Positions 1 through 11,690 are shown, counted from the stretch's first letter. The stretch: 64,000 bases of DNA from Paramacrobiotus metropolitanus (GCF_019649055.1 NW_026570280.1:186001-250000); one strand, 5' to 3'. Made by a program: numbers and translations. Notes: generated by a model from the sequence alone, not told the origin.

Positions 1-353
1 TGCATATTTTCCTGACTCTACCCGTTCATATGGCTGACTGTCAACAGTAAACGTTTGCCGCCTGATACTGTATATCTGCCGGTTATTAACAAAAATTCCT
101 ATGGTGCTTTCCTGTTTCCTATGGCAAATGTTCTTACATGGTACCAAACTATATGGTACCAGAAAATAAACTTCAGGTACTTCATAAATTATTTGAAAAA
201 TTTGAAAATCATGGTGGAAACATGATTCGATGTAAAAACAATCTTCGTAATGCTGTGTATCACAAAGTCAGCCATAAGTCGGCTGTCCGTGGTGATCTCA
301 GCGAGGGAGGGCGGTCAGATGAAGTCCTGTCTGTTGAGGAAATTCCGAAAAAT

Positions 354-423
354 GGCGATGGAGCGGAATCGAACCGCTGGCTACCGAGTGAGATCCACGT
401 AGCACAGCCACTGTGCCATCGCC
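354..423 (-). tRNA. tRNA-like sequence (degenerate tRNA or SINE head)
   Basis: Read on the minus strand, the 70 nt begin GGCGATG and end CATCGCC, a perfect 7-bp acceptor-like pairing. There is an A-box-like TGGCACAGTGG and a canonical B-box GGTTCGATTCC inside a 5-bp T stem (AGCGG/CCGCT). The middle arm is abnormal: GCTAC/GTAGC enclose a 14-nt loop instead of 7, so no anticodon can be assigned. A second sequence with the same odd middle lies at 18464-18535, which suggests a SINE head or a decayed family rather than a working tRNA gene. Confidence 0.35.
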
Positions 424-565
424 GGTGTTGGCGAAGATAAGATATTAATTTTGTGCTAGAGCTTGAGCCAACCAGGTAGGCGGCGAATGGGCGGCTGCTG
501 TGTGTACAGATATTCACCTCTTACATGTGTGTTCTCATGCAAGATTTGGCGAAGATCGGTAGATA

Positions 566-785
566 ATGAGACTTTTGGTACACCTTCGTGCGTTTAAAGC
601 TTTTGGGATTTTATTTCACCCCCAACTCCCTCAACCGGATGTTGTGCGCACAAACAGTTTTCACGCTAACGTGTACAAATCATTTGGCTACAGAAGGTCA
701 CAAAATAAAGCAACAAAATATTTGAGAGGGCGCCGACGTGGTTCTCAACTTGGTGTCATGTACCGGCACACTTCCCATAACAGTT
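566..785 (+). repeat. half of a dispersed foldback MITE
   Basis: This segment carries the signature of a family found again near 6650-7123, 42180-42810, 43279-43954 and 48520-48720: ACTTTTGGTACACCT, then GCGCACAAACNGTTTTCACGC, then CAAATCATTTGGCTACAGAA. Only one arm is clear here. The other arm may survive in degraded form around 130-250. Confidence 0.5.
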
Positions 786-1267
786 AAAGGGTTTATTTTC
801 TCTGCCTGGGAGGCGTCTGGGAAGCTGCCATGTCGAATAACGGAAATAAGAGACTGCCGACGCAGGAAGCTATTGCAACCGCTCCGTACGGCAGCGCAGT
901 GCCAACCACTTCCAAAAGATTTCGAAAATTCCATTCCTTTCCTTTTTGATTTTTTACCCCGAAAGATGCTTCCGATAGAATTGCTGATTTGCTGGCGCGC
1001 CAACGTTTGTATGCGTGTAAATACTAAATTGTTAATAGCATTTTTTTCTCCTATTGTCGATGTGTGTAGAACCAGTAAAGGTTGCCATCATGCAACGCCT
1101 CTACAAGTACATTAACGTCGCTTATTAATAATTTTATTACAGTACCTTCGCAGTTTCGCACCAGGGAATTAATTTTAAGACAATGCAGTATCGTAGTACG
1201 TGTACTTACTGCTTATTATTACTCAGCTAACAGTCAGTCACAGTCACGTGAATTTAAAGTGCTGTTG

Positions 1268-1345
1268 TGTGTCTTCGTCTTTCAGTGGAAATAAGTAGAG
1301 CAACAAACGTTTGCCGGTTGGTAGGCGTACGTCTGCCGGTGCGCT
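1268..1345 (+). promoter_or_regulatory. conserved 5' flank of glycosyltransferase copies
   Basis: The segment with GTCTTCGTCTTTC, AATAAGTAG and TGCCGG(T) shortly upstream of the first glycosyltransferase start is matched at about 6045-6120, upstream of the third copy. Conservation simply reflects the duplication. It marks the likely promoter or 5'UTR, but I see no defined promoter motif. Confidence 0.3.
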
Positions 1346-1429
1346 GTATTGTTGCGGCACGCACTGTCAGCCAGCAACTTCACCATTCAGCAGCACTTTT
1401 TAACTGAACCAACGGCCACAAACGGTACA

Positions 1430-3140
1430 ATGTACCATAGCTCGTTAGTGCTGCGTAAAATCGCGCTGATCCTGTCCATTGTGGGTCTGATCCTTTTCGT
1501 CATCCTGGCGATATCCCTTCTACTCAGCCGCGACGACCCATATACGACCTATCACAACCTGCCCCTGGAGGCCATAATCCCCGATCCCAGCGCCGCGGAC
1601 ATCGTCGCCGCTAGCGATAGCAACTTACCGGTAATTAATACTGTCCTTAATACTTCCGTTACATATTAATAATTTCAATAATTGATTTCAAAGCTCTTGT
1701 CTGTCTTCTTATAATTACTGATATGCTATATTTCACATTCAGTTTGCCTTAGTATTTTCAGCCGATTCTCCAAATTATTATTGTCTTTACTATAGCTATT
1801 ATAATATTTTATTAACATTTTTTATTTGGATTATTCTAATTTTCCTCGGTTTTATTGCATGACATAGAAAATTTCCCTTCCCAGGTGCATCTCGTCCGTT
1901 TATACCGCCGCCGGTCCGATCGTCACGCCCTCTGCTGGTTCGAGTGCCTGGCGGTCCTCTCCATGTTGGCCTTTCTGCGCCCCACCCACATCTACCTCCA
2001 CACCAACTATCCCGATTTCTGGCCGTTCGATACGTGCAGCGGACTGATCCGCGATTGGAGCGCGGTGCGCGTAGTACCGGTACGTCGGCGCTACCACGCC
2101 AACGGCCGCCGCATGAACCATGTCGACCAGTACATCGCCCACGAGGCCGATATGATCAAATTTATTACGCTGTATAAGTACGGCGGACTGTTCCTGGATT
2201 TCGATGTTTTTATACTGCCTAATATCACAAGTAAGCAGATGGAATTACTGAACATTTTTTTTAAATTTATTAATTATCTATGATTAAGCAGCAATGTCGC
2301 ATTATACATTTACTCCGTCATTTAATTTTTGAATGTAATAAATATAAACGTTTTATAGGCGATTTAAATTAATGATTCTTTTTAATTTTTTTAAAATAAA
2401 ATTTCTCTCTTTGGCTGTTTGAATACAAAAATCGTTTTATTGTGAGTATGTGTCTTGTTACAAATTAACAGTACATACATAACTCTACAAATGAATGTTT
2501 TCGAATAAATTTAATTTAATTTACATAGTTTAAATTTACTAAAATCTAAACTTCTGTATGAATGTACATACGACTTACGAGGAACTGTACATTTATTTCA
2601 ATAAATCGCAATTAAAACAAATTTTATTAAGCTTTGTAAAATGTGGGCAACATTCGATGATTGTCAATCTTTTATGCTGCTGTTTTAGCTCTCCTTGATG
2701 AGCTGCAAACGCACGACTGCATCACCACCAAGGAGCACCCGAAATACAATCCGGACGCGCTGAACAGCGGCTTCATCGCCTGCCGCCCGCAGACGCCCTT
2801 CATCGCCGACATCTTGCGCCGCTACCGCAACGACTACCGCCCCGAGTGGACGTACAACAGCGGCTACGTCCCGTTCGGCCTGTACAACAGCAGCCGCAGC
2901 GCCACCTACCGGCAGCGCATCTACATCGACGAGACGGTCATCCAGAACGAAGCGGAAGCCGTGTGGAATTCCACCACGGGATTGTGGCGCGCCGAAGGGG
3001 TCTTTGAGTGGCGGCAGAAAGCGGCGTATCACGCGGTGTTTCATAACTGCTCGTTAAACGAAGAGACACTGCGCCGGCATAATACGAGTCTAGCGCAGCT
3101 GATGCGCTTTGTCTTGGACAACGGACGCGCGTCTTTATAG
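1430..3140 (+). CDS. type II membrane glycosyltransferase with DXD motif, copy A
   Basis: Three exons by my model: 1430-1630, 1885-2230 and 2689-3140 (GTAATT..CCCAG, GTAAGC..TTTAG; phases 0 and 1), giving 332 residues. A short basic cytosolic tail is followed by one hydrophobic segment (about residues 11-32) and a lumenal catalytic part, the usual Golgi type II layout. Residues 166-177 contain GGLFLDFDVFIL, the DXD metal/nucleotide-sugar site of the Gly_transf_sug (GT32, alpha-1,4-GalT/GlcNAcT-like) families. NYPDFWPFD and the C-terminal FHNCS are shared with the neighbouring copies. Several NxS/T sequons fit a lumenal protein. I chose the ATG at 1430 because it leads directly into the anchor. 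The acceptor sugar is unknown. Its stop lies only 192 bp before the next copy's start. Confidence 0.8.
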
Positions 3141-3332
3141 AAATTATTCTCTTATGAAAATGGATGGCAGTAGAACGTCTTTTGCAGCAGCGGCAACGTT
3201 AAGTCAAACTGCAACGAGTAAAAGCCGGGTTGTTGTCTACACGATGTGCAAAAAAGTAGAGCAACAACCGGCGAATTTTTTGTTACTACGCGCGATTTAT
3301 TGATCACACGCATTTTGTTGTACATTCTGCAC

Positions 3333-4730
3333 ATGCGAATAAAAATGATCTCAGCGTATAATCTCACCAATTTCCCCTTCTTCTGCCTATGTATAGCCGC
3401 GATCTTAATGTTTTTCTTCACATTAATCACATTTCGCGGGAACTCCTTAAACAACTCCATCCCGGATGCGGAGCCTCCGCGAAAGGTCAACCCTAAAATC
3501 TTATTACCAGATGAAATTTTCCCCGATAACACCGATGACGAAATTATAACCGCCTCGGGGAACCGCTTCCCGGTACATTTAGTGCGGTATTATCCGCGGG
3601 AACCGGAGAAGCCGGCGAATAATTTATGCTGGGTGGAGTGTTTAGCGCTAATGTCCATCTTTTTATATATTAAGGCAGACCATGTTTACGTGCATACGAA
3701 TTATCCAGATTTCTGGCCGTTCGATTCCTGCGGACATATGATGGTTAATTGGACTAGTATCCAGCTGGTCAACAGCCGGCGACGGTTTACGGTTAACGGG
3801 AAACGCCTGAACCCGTCGGAGTTTTATATGGCGCACGAAGCGGATCTGGCCAAGTTTATTGCGCTGTATAAATACGGCGGGATTGCGCTGGATTTTGATG
3901 TGTTTATCCTGCCGAATATTACCAGTAAGCCTTGTTCGATTTCTATCCTTAATAAATCGATAACAAATTGCAACTCCAGCCGATGAAAAACCTTTTGGCA
4001 AGTGATTTTCGCTTTCAAATAAATCGTAAGCGGCACATTGTACTTAAATCGTGAATAATGAATAATCGCTGGTTGTTCTTTGCGCTGCTTGGTATGTTAG
4101 TTATTTTACAGAAAATAATAATGATTATAATGATTATAATATTTAATAGAATAATTGGTTCACCAATATTAATTATGACTTATGAATATAAATTATTTTA
4201 TTAATTTAATTTATAATGAGTAGCAAATTAGTAATTAACCTTATGCAAAATATTTATCATAATTTAGACTTTAATTTGCCGAAATTGTAGAACTATTATC
4301 GCGGTTGGATTCGTACGATTGTGTGGCGTCGCGGGAGCCGGACAAGCTGAACAGCGGCTTCCTGGCGTGCCATCCCGGCTCCCCGTTCATCGGCGACATC
4401 CTGCGGCGGTACGTGAGTGACTACAAGCCGGAGCAGTGGGTGTACAACAGCGGCGAAGTGCCCTGGCAGATCTACTCCACTTCCTCTATCTACCAACGCA
4501 CCGTTTTCGTCGACGACCAGATCAACGACCATCCCGACCACGCCCACCGCGAACAGATGTGGGAAGAGCGGGGCATTGTGAATTGGCGGGATAAACCGGC
4601 CTACCATTCCCTATTCCACAACTGCTCCTTCGGAGAGCGCGCCATGATAGAGGGCACCAGCAGTCTCACAGATTTGATGCGTGCGGTGTTCGATGCCGGG
4701 CGGACGTCATCGGTTCTCATGACGAACTGA
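3333..4730 (+). CDS. type II membrane glycosyltransferase with DXD motif, copy B
   Basis: Two exons: 3333-3924 and 4291-4730 (donor GTAAGC, acceptor TTGTAG, phase 1), giving 343 residues. A signal-anchor at about residues 16-35 is followed by a stem containing NNSIPDAEPPRK and a catalytic domain with GGIALDFDVFILPN, so the DXD is intact. The intron that separates stem and catalytic domain in copy A is absent here, while the intron after the DXD is shared. An ATG at 3345 is an alternative start. Protein divergence from copy A is substantial, so A and B form an old tandem pair. No sign of decay. Substrate not inferable. Confidence 0.8.
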
Positions 4731-6180
4731 TCCATTTTGACCTCAGCGTTTTCTTAGATTTCTTAGGTTTCTTAGGTTATCTTCTTTTACTCTGTATTTT
4801 TACGTAGGCGCTGCACGGTTGAAACCGGCAAGTCTAATATACTGTAACATGACAAACGTAGTCTGTCTGTAGACTCGTACCATATTAGTAAAGATTCCGT
4901 CTCTGGACTACGCAAAGTTACAAAAATGATTCTTTATGTTCTGAGTCAGTCTATCATCTGACGGCAAAAAGATGGATAGTGAAGGACACTAAAAAAATAA
5001 GGTTAGCCTCAATCCTGCCTGTTTCGTTTTCCGATCCGGTCGCGGATTGCATTCGAGTAGTGAACAGATGCTGTACATATCGCGAAGCTAAACGATATTC
5101 CAACATCATTCAGAGATTTGTCGGGCATTAGTGAGCTGCATCATGGGTACGAATGAAGCGCAGCAGGCCTCCATTCGTAACGTCCTACAACTGTACCCAG
5201 CCACCCACACTACCCACATAATAAAAATATAATGTACTCTGTATATTTCAGAAATTTTTCCGCATTTACTCAAAATCAATCCATATGATCCCATTTCTCG
5301 CGCCTACGTACGGTATTACGGTTTCCGCAAGGGGGTTTCTTAGGATTTCTTCCGTTTGTTTCTTGCGGTACTGATACCGATAACTTTTGCGGCTTCACAC
5401 AACCGTTTCATGGGAAAACGCTTATACCAAATCAGTGAAAACGCTTGCCGGGTTAAGCAGCACTGTAGGTGTCCGGGGGGCGAATGTACGCGCCATCGCT
5501 AACGACGCATAAAGCCCTGCAGCGCGACAGGAGAGAACACAGGTGCATTGCGCTACGTACTAACCTTACCGTAATTACTACTTCGGTACCGCGACATTTC
5601 GCCGAGGACGAGTCGGCGCAGGACATTTGGTGATTGTCGAAGGCATTCGCGGCAAGGTCATTTCGCGGACCGATGTTTCTTCGCGGAACATTTACTTGAC
5701 AGGATATCACACCGCAAGACATTCTATCGTGTGGTCCTTTCGACGAAGTACTGTAGCTGCTAGATGAAGTAACACGCCGGAGTCTGATGTACGAAAACGT
5801 CGCGCACGCTGCTCTACGTAACGTGTGCTATGCCATGCCCGATCTAAAATTGGTATGACTTCATGTAGCGCCTACAAATGAATACGTGTTGATTGTCAAG
5901 AGAATTTTTTTGTGTTTTTTGAGGGCGTTACACGAACGTCAGCCGACGCAGCTCCGCGGCATCTACTTCACTAGAGTGAATCAAGATATCGCACCACGCT
6001 TACACTCAGTATGGCCACGAGAATTTAACATGGCTTCGTGATATGTTTCTTCGTCTTTTGTCAATAAGTAGGACAAGAAACCTTGCCGCTTGACAGATAT
6101 CTGTGCATATCTGCCGGGGTTTCTGTTAGGCCGAGAACAGCCAGGCTAGCAACATCAGCAATACGTTTCCAGCATCAGCA
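4731..6180. other. intergenic region between glycosyltransferase pairs
   Basis: No supported gene. It opens with a few TTTCTTAGG units (4750-4790). The segment about 5420-5600 is duplicated at about 11525-11690, so it belongs to the unit that was copied with the glycosyltransferase pair. From about 6045 it matches the 5' flank of copy A. Confidence 0.5.
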
Positions 6181-6651
6181 ATACGTTTCTGCGGAACCAA
6201 CGGCTACTGCACATGTACACCGGAAAAATGCACCAAAACAATTCGGTAACGCTGCGCAAACTCGCGCTGATCCTTTCCATTACCGGGTTGTTCCTCCTCT
6301 TCATCCTGGCGGCGTCCCTATGGCTTAGCCGTGACGATCCTAATCTGGCCTATCAAAATATTCCCCTGGAAGCCCTTCTTGCTAACCCCGAAGTGGAGCC
6401 CATCGTCGCCGCTACCGGCAACAATTTACCGGTAAGAATTAAAATCATTCATATTTTTTTCGTTATTAATTTTAATTGCTGGTGGGAAATTGTAACTCTT
6501 ATTTTTTCTAAGTAATAACAACATTTGAATTATTTTCCGGTTAATTTGTAAAAATTTGTGCTACTTTTTAGTATAACCAGTAACGGTACTATTTTAAGTC
6601 TGTCGACTATATTTGGAAATTAATATTAATTTTCAATGTAACGGTCCTTAA

Positions 6652-7123
6652 GGGAGTGGGTCGGTATACATGCCACATGGTACCAAACTCGTGTGCATGT
6701 ACGAAAGCTTTCGCTTTCGTGGACTCCCAAATATCTTTTCGCATCGTTTTATGACATTCTGTAGCCAAATGGTTTGTATAAACTGGCGTGAAAACCGTTT
6801 GTGCGACCAACATCCGATTGATGAGATACCGGTGAAATAACATTTCAAAAGTTTAAACGCCCGGAGGTCAACTAATTATTTTATATTAATACTAATTATT
6901 ATCTATTAATTATATTAATTACACTTACTATTTTATATTAATACTAATTATTTTATTTCAACGATATCTCCTCAACCGAATGTTAGAGCGCGCAAACGGT
7001 TTTCACGCCAGTGTATACAAATCATTTGGCTACAGAATGCATTAAACTTCAAGAAAGTGTTTGGGAATGCGCGAAAGCGAAAGTTTCCGTACACGTATTG
7101 GTACCATGTACCGACACACTTCC
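6652..7123. mobile_element. TTAA-flanked foldback MITE in the intron of pseudogene C
   Basis: The left end GGGAGTGGGTCGG follows a TTAA (6648-6651). The right end reads CCGACACACTTCC, roughly its complement. The arms share the family signature (GTAGCCAAATGGTTTGTATA and its complement near 7010). The right TTAA is mutated. No coding content. It belongs to the same family as 43279-43954. Confidence 0.55.
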
Positions 7124-7219
7124 TTCCACATCTCCGTAAATGTTTTTTTTAATTATCAACTAATTTTTCTGCTTTCCTGTGGTGTAATCTGTAATACGAT
7201 CTAATTTCCCCTCCCAGGT

Positions 7220-8340
7220 TTAAGTTTAAGTTTAATGGTTTAACGTCCGCACACATTCAGGGAAAAATCCCAATTCGGGGCAGCAGACACTCACAACAAC
7301 AACAATTCTCCAGAATACACAGTATTTCAGATCAAGCTTTAAACAATAATACAGCAGCTTTTTAAACAAGGATACATCAGCGTATTTAAACACCAGAACT
7401 CAGTATACCCACTCCCTCACAAACACATTTGTTGGCCAAATCTCAGGTTCCAAAATTTTTTTCGCCATGTCTTTAAACGTACCAATGCGGGCAAACGTGG
7501 AAGATCGTCTATCTCCACGAGCAGGAACGTACACACTCACAAATCTTGTAGGAATCCCTACATCTTCCAGCTGTTTGGCAATGAACGCATTATAGTCCTT
7601 AACACTGTCAAACTTCGAATCCTCGACCCGTGGTATACCTCTCACACAAAAGTCCGCATGGGGCTGGTGCTTAGCTTGTAGTGTAGGGTCCCTCACTCGT
7701 TCCAGTACGCTTGCCACGCACAACCTTCGGTCCCTTCTTGATAACTGAAGCGTAAGACTGTGATTTTATCGCCAGTGCAGGATGGTTCGTGGATGTGGTA
7801 GGGTTCTTCGATTGTGACTGGGCAAGCTGTCCTTTTCTGAATTTCGCAGGGACAATCCTCTTTGGGCTCCAGACTTTACCCGCCTGTTTCAAGCCAGGAA
7901 TGTCTTCCGAATAGTTTGTCACTCCAAAATGTTCGTCCACAGTTTTCACATAATCGGGGTCTTCCTTCATGTAATCATCCAACCCATTCCACTGGTGACC
8001 AACTGCACACTCAACCAGAAACCCTCTTTCACAGAGCTCCTCCACAGTTTTATCAATCGATTCCACATTAACCAGGGACGGAGGTGCATCAGGGGAGTGA
8101 TGAGCTACAGAAGAAGACGACACATCGGCGTGCTGAGCCAACTGCTCTGTTAGGGTCTTGTTGAGGGCCGTCAGCTGCTCCACTTTCTCATTCAGGATTT
8201 CCACAAAGCTAACCAACGTTTTAAACTGAGGTATAAATTTTGTCCAAACAACATTTGAACCATTTAAGTCATACAGAGAACGGGGGAAACTCATTTTCAC
8301 AAAATATTCAAAAAATGTTGTGTGACTGTGTGGCGAGCGT
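7220..8340 (-). mobile_element. non-LTR retroelement with ORF1 only (half-LINE-like)
   Basis: On the minus strand an ORF1-like frame starts at about 8294, has a coiled-coil-like stretch (LNEKVEQLTALNKTLTEQL), then after a frameshift near 7700 continues with an RRM-like/LINE ORF1 C-terminal domain (FCVRGIP ... ending FVREWV, stop near 7400). It is followed directly by a 3' tail ending in TTAAAC-type repeats at 7220-7240, as in CR1/L2-like elements. There is no reverse transcriptase between ORF1 and the tail. It lies exactly at the intron/exon-2 junction of pseudogene C (GGT at 7217-7219 and at 8341-8343). The clade assignment is inferred from overall layout. Confidence 0.6.
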
Positions 8341-9877
8341 GGTGCACCTCGTCCGCCTGTACCGCCGCCGGTCCTCTCCATCTTGGCCTTCCTGCGCCCC
8401 ACTCACCTCTACCTCCACACCAACTACCCGGATTTCTGGCCGTTCGATGCCTGCAGCGGCCTGATCCGCGAATGGAGCGCCTTGCGCATCGTACCGGCCC
8501 GTCGGCGCTACCACTCCAACGGACGGCGGCTGAACCCCACCGATCAGTATATTTCCCACGAGGCCGATATATTCAAGTTTATTTCGTTGTACAAGTACGG
8601 CGGACTGTATCTGGATTTCGATGTCTTCTTGTTGCCCAATATCACCAGTACGCTTATTTAATTATTATTAACACTTTTTAATTCTTATTAATTATTTAAG
8701 TATTCGACATATTCTATGACATTTTATATGAATTTTATTCTTATATTTAGTTATGTTCTTACACATATATTCCATCCATTTTTAGAATTAAGGCACAAGT
8801 AGTAATAATTTAATTGTATATTATTCCATTGTAATTGCTTAATTAACCTTCAACATTATGCATAAGTTTTCCTTTAACATATGCTGATATGAATAATTGT
8901 ATTTCCTATTCATTGTCTTTGAACATTTTTTTAATTTCTGTAGCTGTAGGACGTTTTCTCTTACTTCGGAAAAATTAAATTGAAATATTTAAATGTGCCT
9001 GGTGTAACATAGGTCATATTCCTAAAGTTTTCTCGATTTTACATTTTCCAGATGCTGTAGCTTCAGATACAAATATATATTTTAGTGTGTCTTTATTTAA
9101 CACTCTGTAAAATACTTGTATTTGCACGACGTTAAAATAGTTATATTTATTTCGTCTTTATTTTGATAGTTTTTAAAAGTTGTTTTTGCAGCTCTTCTGG
9201 CGAAGCTGCAAACGCACGACTGCATCACCACCAAGGAGCACCCGCGGTACAACCCTGCCGCCCTCAACGCCGGCTTCATCGCCTGCCGCCCACAGACGCC
9301 CTTCATCGCCGACATCCTGCGCCGTTACCGCAGCGACTACCGTCCCGAGTGGACGTACAACTGCGGCTCCGTGCCCTTTGAAATCCTCAACAGCAACCGC
9401 AGCGACACCTACCGGCAGCGCATCTACATTGACGAGACGGTCATCCAGAACGAGGCCAACGCTCAGCTGAATTCCACCACGGGATTGTGGCGTGCCGAGG
9501 GATCTTTGAGTGGCGGGAGAAAGCGGCGTACCACGTTGTTTCGCACAACTGCTCTTTAACCGAAGATATGCTACGCTGGCATAACACGAGTCTGGCGCAG
9601 CTGATGCGCTTTGTCTTGGACAACGGACGCGCTTCATTATAAAAAAATGTTTCTTTGGTTTCCTGAAAATGAATGGCTTGGAATATCTGTTCTATACTCA
9701 GCTGTACTGCAGCAGCAACGTTAAGTCAAACTGCAACGAGTAAGAACCGGTTTGTGGTCTTCGCGATGCGCAAAAAAGCAAGTAGAGCAACAACTGGCGA
9801 ATTTTTTATAAGTGCGCTTTTTCTGATCAATCGAAGCCGGTGCGTTCTGCTATTTTGTACCGCAGAATTGAATAAAA

Positions 9878-10233
9878 ATGATCTCAGCGCATAATCACAC
9901 AAATTTCTCCTTCTTCTGCTTATGTTTAGCCGCGGTCTTAATGTTTTCCTCACATTAGTATTTCGCGGGAATTCCTTAAATAATTCCATCCCGGATGCGG
10001 AGCCCCCGCGAAAGGCCAGCCGGAAAAAAATCTTAACCGCCTCCGGGATCAGCTTCCCGGTACATTTGGTACGATATTATTACAGGCGGGAACCGCAGAG
10101 GCCGGCGAATAATTTGTACTGACTGGAATGCTTAGCGTTGACGTCCATGTTTTTATATATATAAGCGCGCTACGATAGAGGGCGCCAGCAGCACGACCGA
10201 TCTGATGTGCACCGTCCTCAATGCCGGGCGTAA
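9878..10233 (+). pseudogene. glycosyltransferase pseudogene D (copy of B)
   Basis: The start, signal-anchor region and stem (NNSIPDAEPPRK, FPVHLVRYY) align with copy B, including its lack of the first intron. A small deletion shifts the frame in the anchor and a stop replaces the Trp codon after the stem. A deletion of roughly 970 bp relative to copy B fuses the early catalytic region to the last ~30 codons, removing the DXD motif and the intron. Clearly non-functional. Flanking sequence on the 5' side matches the A-B spacer, so it was copied together with C. Confidence 0.85.
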
Positions 10234-10887
10234 ATAAATAGCCTACAATAGATATCCATTTTCCACACGGAAAAGGGTAAAAGCCGAAACGACACAACGA
10301 ACACATTTGATGTGATGTCAGGTAAACTCGTTGTGTTGTTGTATTATTCTGACTTGCAAAAGATAGAAACGAAATTAACGGGAACGAAACACGAGGAGTG
10401 CATACTTATTCCTGTTCTTTTGGAGGTGGCTCACTTCATGGTCACGAATATGATCAGCGCATCTCCGGAGGTTACATACGCAGATGTACATCATTAATAC
10501 TACCTTACTACTTAGTACAATACTAATAATCCACATTTGAGCATGAAAGTCCGAAGATAAATATTTTCACTGTTACGTACGGCACCAATAACATCAACGG
10601 ACAGTTCTTTGCAGGAATAATATTTCTAATAGACATACAGCTGTTTAGTTATACGAATGTTACGGCGCTGGTTTATATACCGAAAGTGTTATGATCATGA
10701 ACCAAGGTCAACAGCATATGCGCAAGCTCGTGCCAGCTTACACGTGTTACGCATCTATTACCATGTATTGTGTCTGTAATGGTACAGGTTGAAGGAACGC
10801 TCCAGTGGCCGGGAAGCATACACGAATCGTCGGCCCGTTTTAAGATCAAATAGGCCGGCGGTCCGTGTGCGCTAGCCACGCCTCTTC

Positions 10888-11253
10888 CTACGTTCCTTGA
10901 ACCTGAGGCAATACAGTAACTGTTGATGGCGACGAATCAATGCGCACAATCTCGTACCTATTAAATGTGGTTTGCCGCGGTATTGTGGTTTGTTTGTGGA
11001 CGGAAGCGCTTGGGCGGAAACGACTGCGGTGCTGCGGGTTTTTGATCGCAAACAGGTCGGCATATTTGGGCTCAGGCGAAGTCGGAGGCGGTGCCGGCGA
11101 ACCTCCTGACGACGATTTTCCCATCTCCCGCTTGTGCCCGACGGCCCCCAACAAAACCATTACCCGTTGGAGTAGGGATTCAGCGTCGTATGGGCCGGCG
11201 TCTTGATGTAGCGCACGTTTGCTCTTATGTGTATGTGTAACAGGTAGGCACAC
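10888..11253 (-). CDS. hypothetical 121-residue ORF, possibly a 3' exon
   Basis: A minus-strand frame with a Pro/Ser-rich stretch (GGSPAPPPTSPEP) followed by KYADLFAIKNP and a basic tail. I do not recognise it. Its composition differs from surrounding shadows and would suit a cytosolic tail exon, but I find no convincing upstream exon or acceptor, and it may be chance. Confidence 0.2.
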   Translation of the reverse strand: MCLPVTHTHKSKRALHQDAGPYDAESLLQRVMVLLGAVGHKREMGKSSSGGSPAPPPTSPEPKYADLFAIKNPQHRSRFRPSASVHKQTTIPRQTTFNRYEIVRIDSSPSTVTVLPQVQGT

Positions 11254-11524
11254 ATAGTGAACTGCTTAAACAAGTGTCAAACGAGCGTCAAACCTCCGTC
11301 TATTTTTGCCGGCATCTTTGCCCGCGTTGCTCACAAATTATTACGATTACATCAACTGTTTTTTTTTTAAATCTTGGCGACGGCATTTACTTCAAATGTT
11401 GAATCCCGAAATGGGAATAAATTTTCTTGGACAAAAGACGTAGCGGTTTTCGAATTGCTGGTACATAGTGGTAAAAGACAACGTTCGATAAGGGATACAC
11501 TCGCATCAGCGGCGTGAATAATCA

Positions 11525-11690
11525 TCCCGGAAAACGCTTGCCGGTTGCAAGAGTACTGCAGGTGTGCCGGGAACGTAGGACACGCAGCATGCTACAGCGT
11601 TACCTATAAAGCAGGCACATATAAAGCAGGCAGCGCGATGGGAAGTTGAAAGAATACAGGTCGCGTTACGTGCTGACCTTAGTGTTGGCC
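11525..11690. repeat. copy of the 5420-5600 segment
   Basis: Shared blocks include GGAAAACGCTTGCCGG, ACTGYAGGTGT, GCAGCGCGA and ACGTRCTRACCTTA in the same order. The copy lies downstream of pseudogene D as the other lies downstream of copy B, so it extends the duplicated unit. Confidence 0.5.

Larger units (their letters stand above)
1..1267. other. gene-free upstream flank
   Basis: I see no supported coding exon here. The stretch holds a tRNA-like sequence (354-423, minus strand) and one half of a dispersed foldback repeat (about 566-785). The short open frames have no family resemblance and no splice-site context. Confidence 0.5.
6213..9642 (+). pseudogene. glycosyltransferase pseudogene C (copy of A)
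   Basis: Exon 1 (6213-6431) still encodes a signal-anchor and ends at a good donor (GTAAGA). Exon 2 (8342-8647) keeps HTNYPDFWPFD and the DXD region, but has lost its splice acceptor to an inserted element (7220-8340). It also carries a 40-bp deletion near 8370 relative to copy A, which shifts the frame. Exon 3 (9192-9642) has a further 1-bp deletion near 9500 that brings a stop at about 9557. Any one of these would disable the protein. The intron also carries a TTAA foldback MITE. This is a duplicate of copy A, followed by pseudogene D in the same order as A-B. Confidence 0.85.

Noticed and set aside
5453-5722. Minus-strand 89-codon frame with several cysteines
   Set aside because: No signal peptide, no family resemblance, and it overlaps the duplicated non-coding segment whose other copy (11.5 kb) does not keep the frame.
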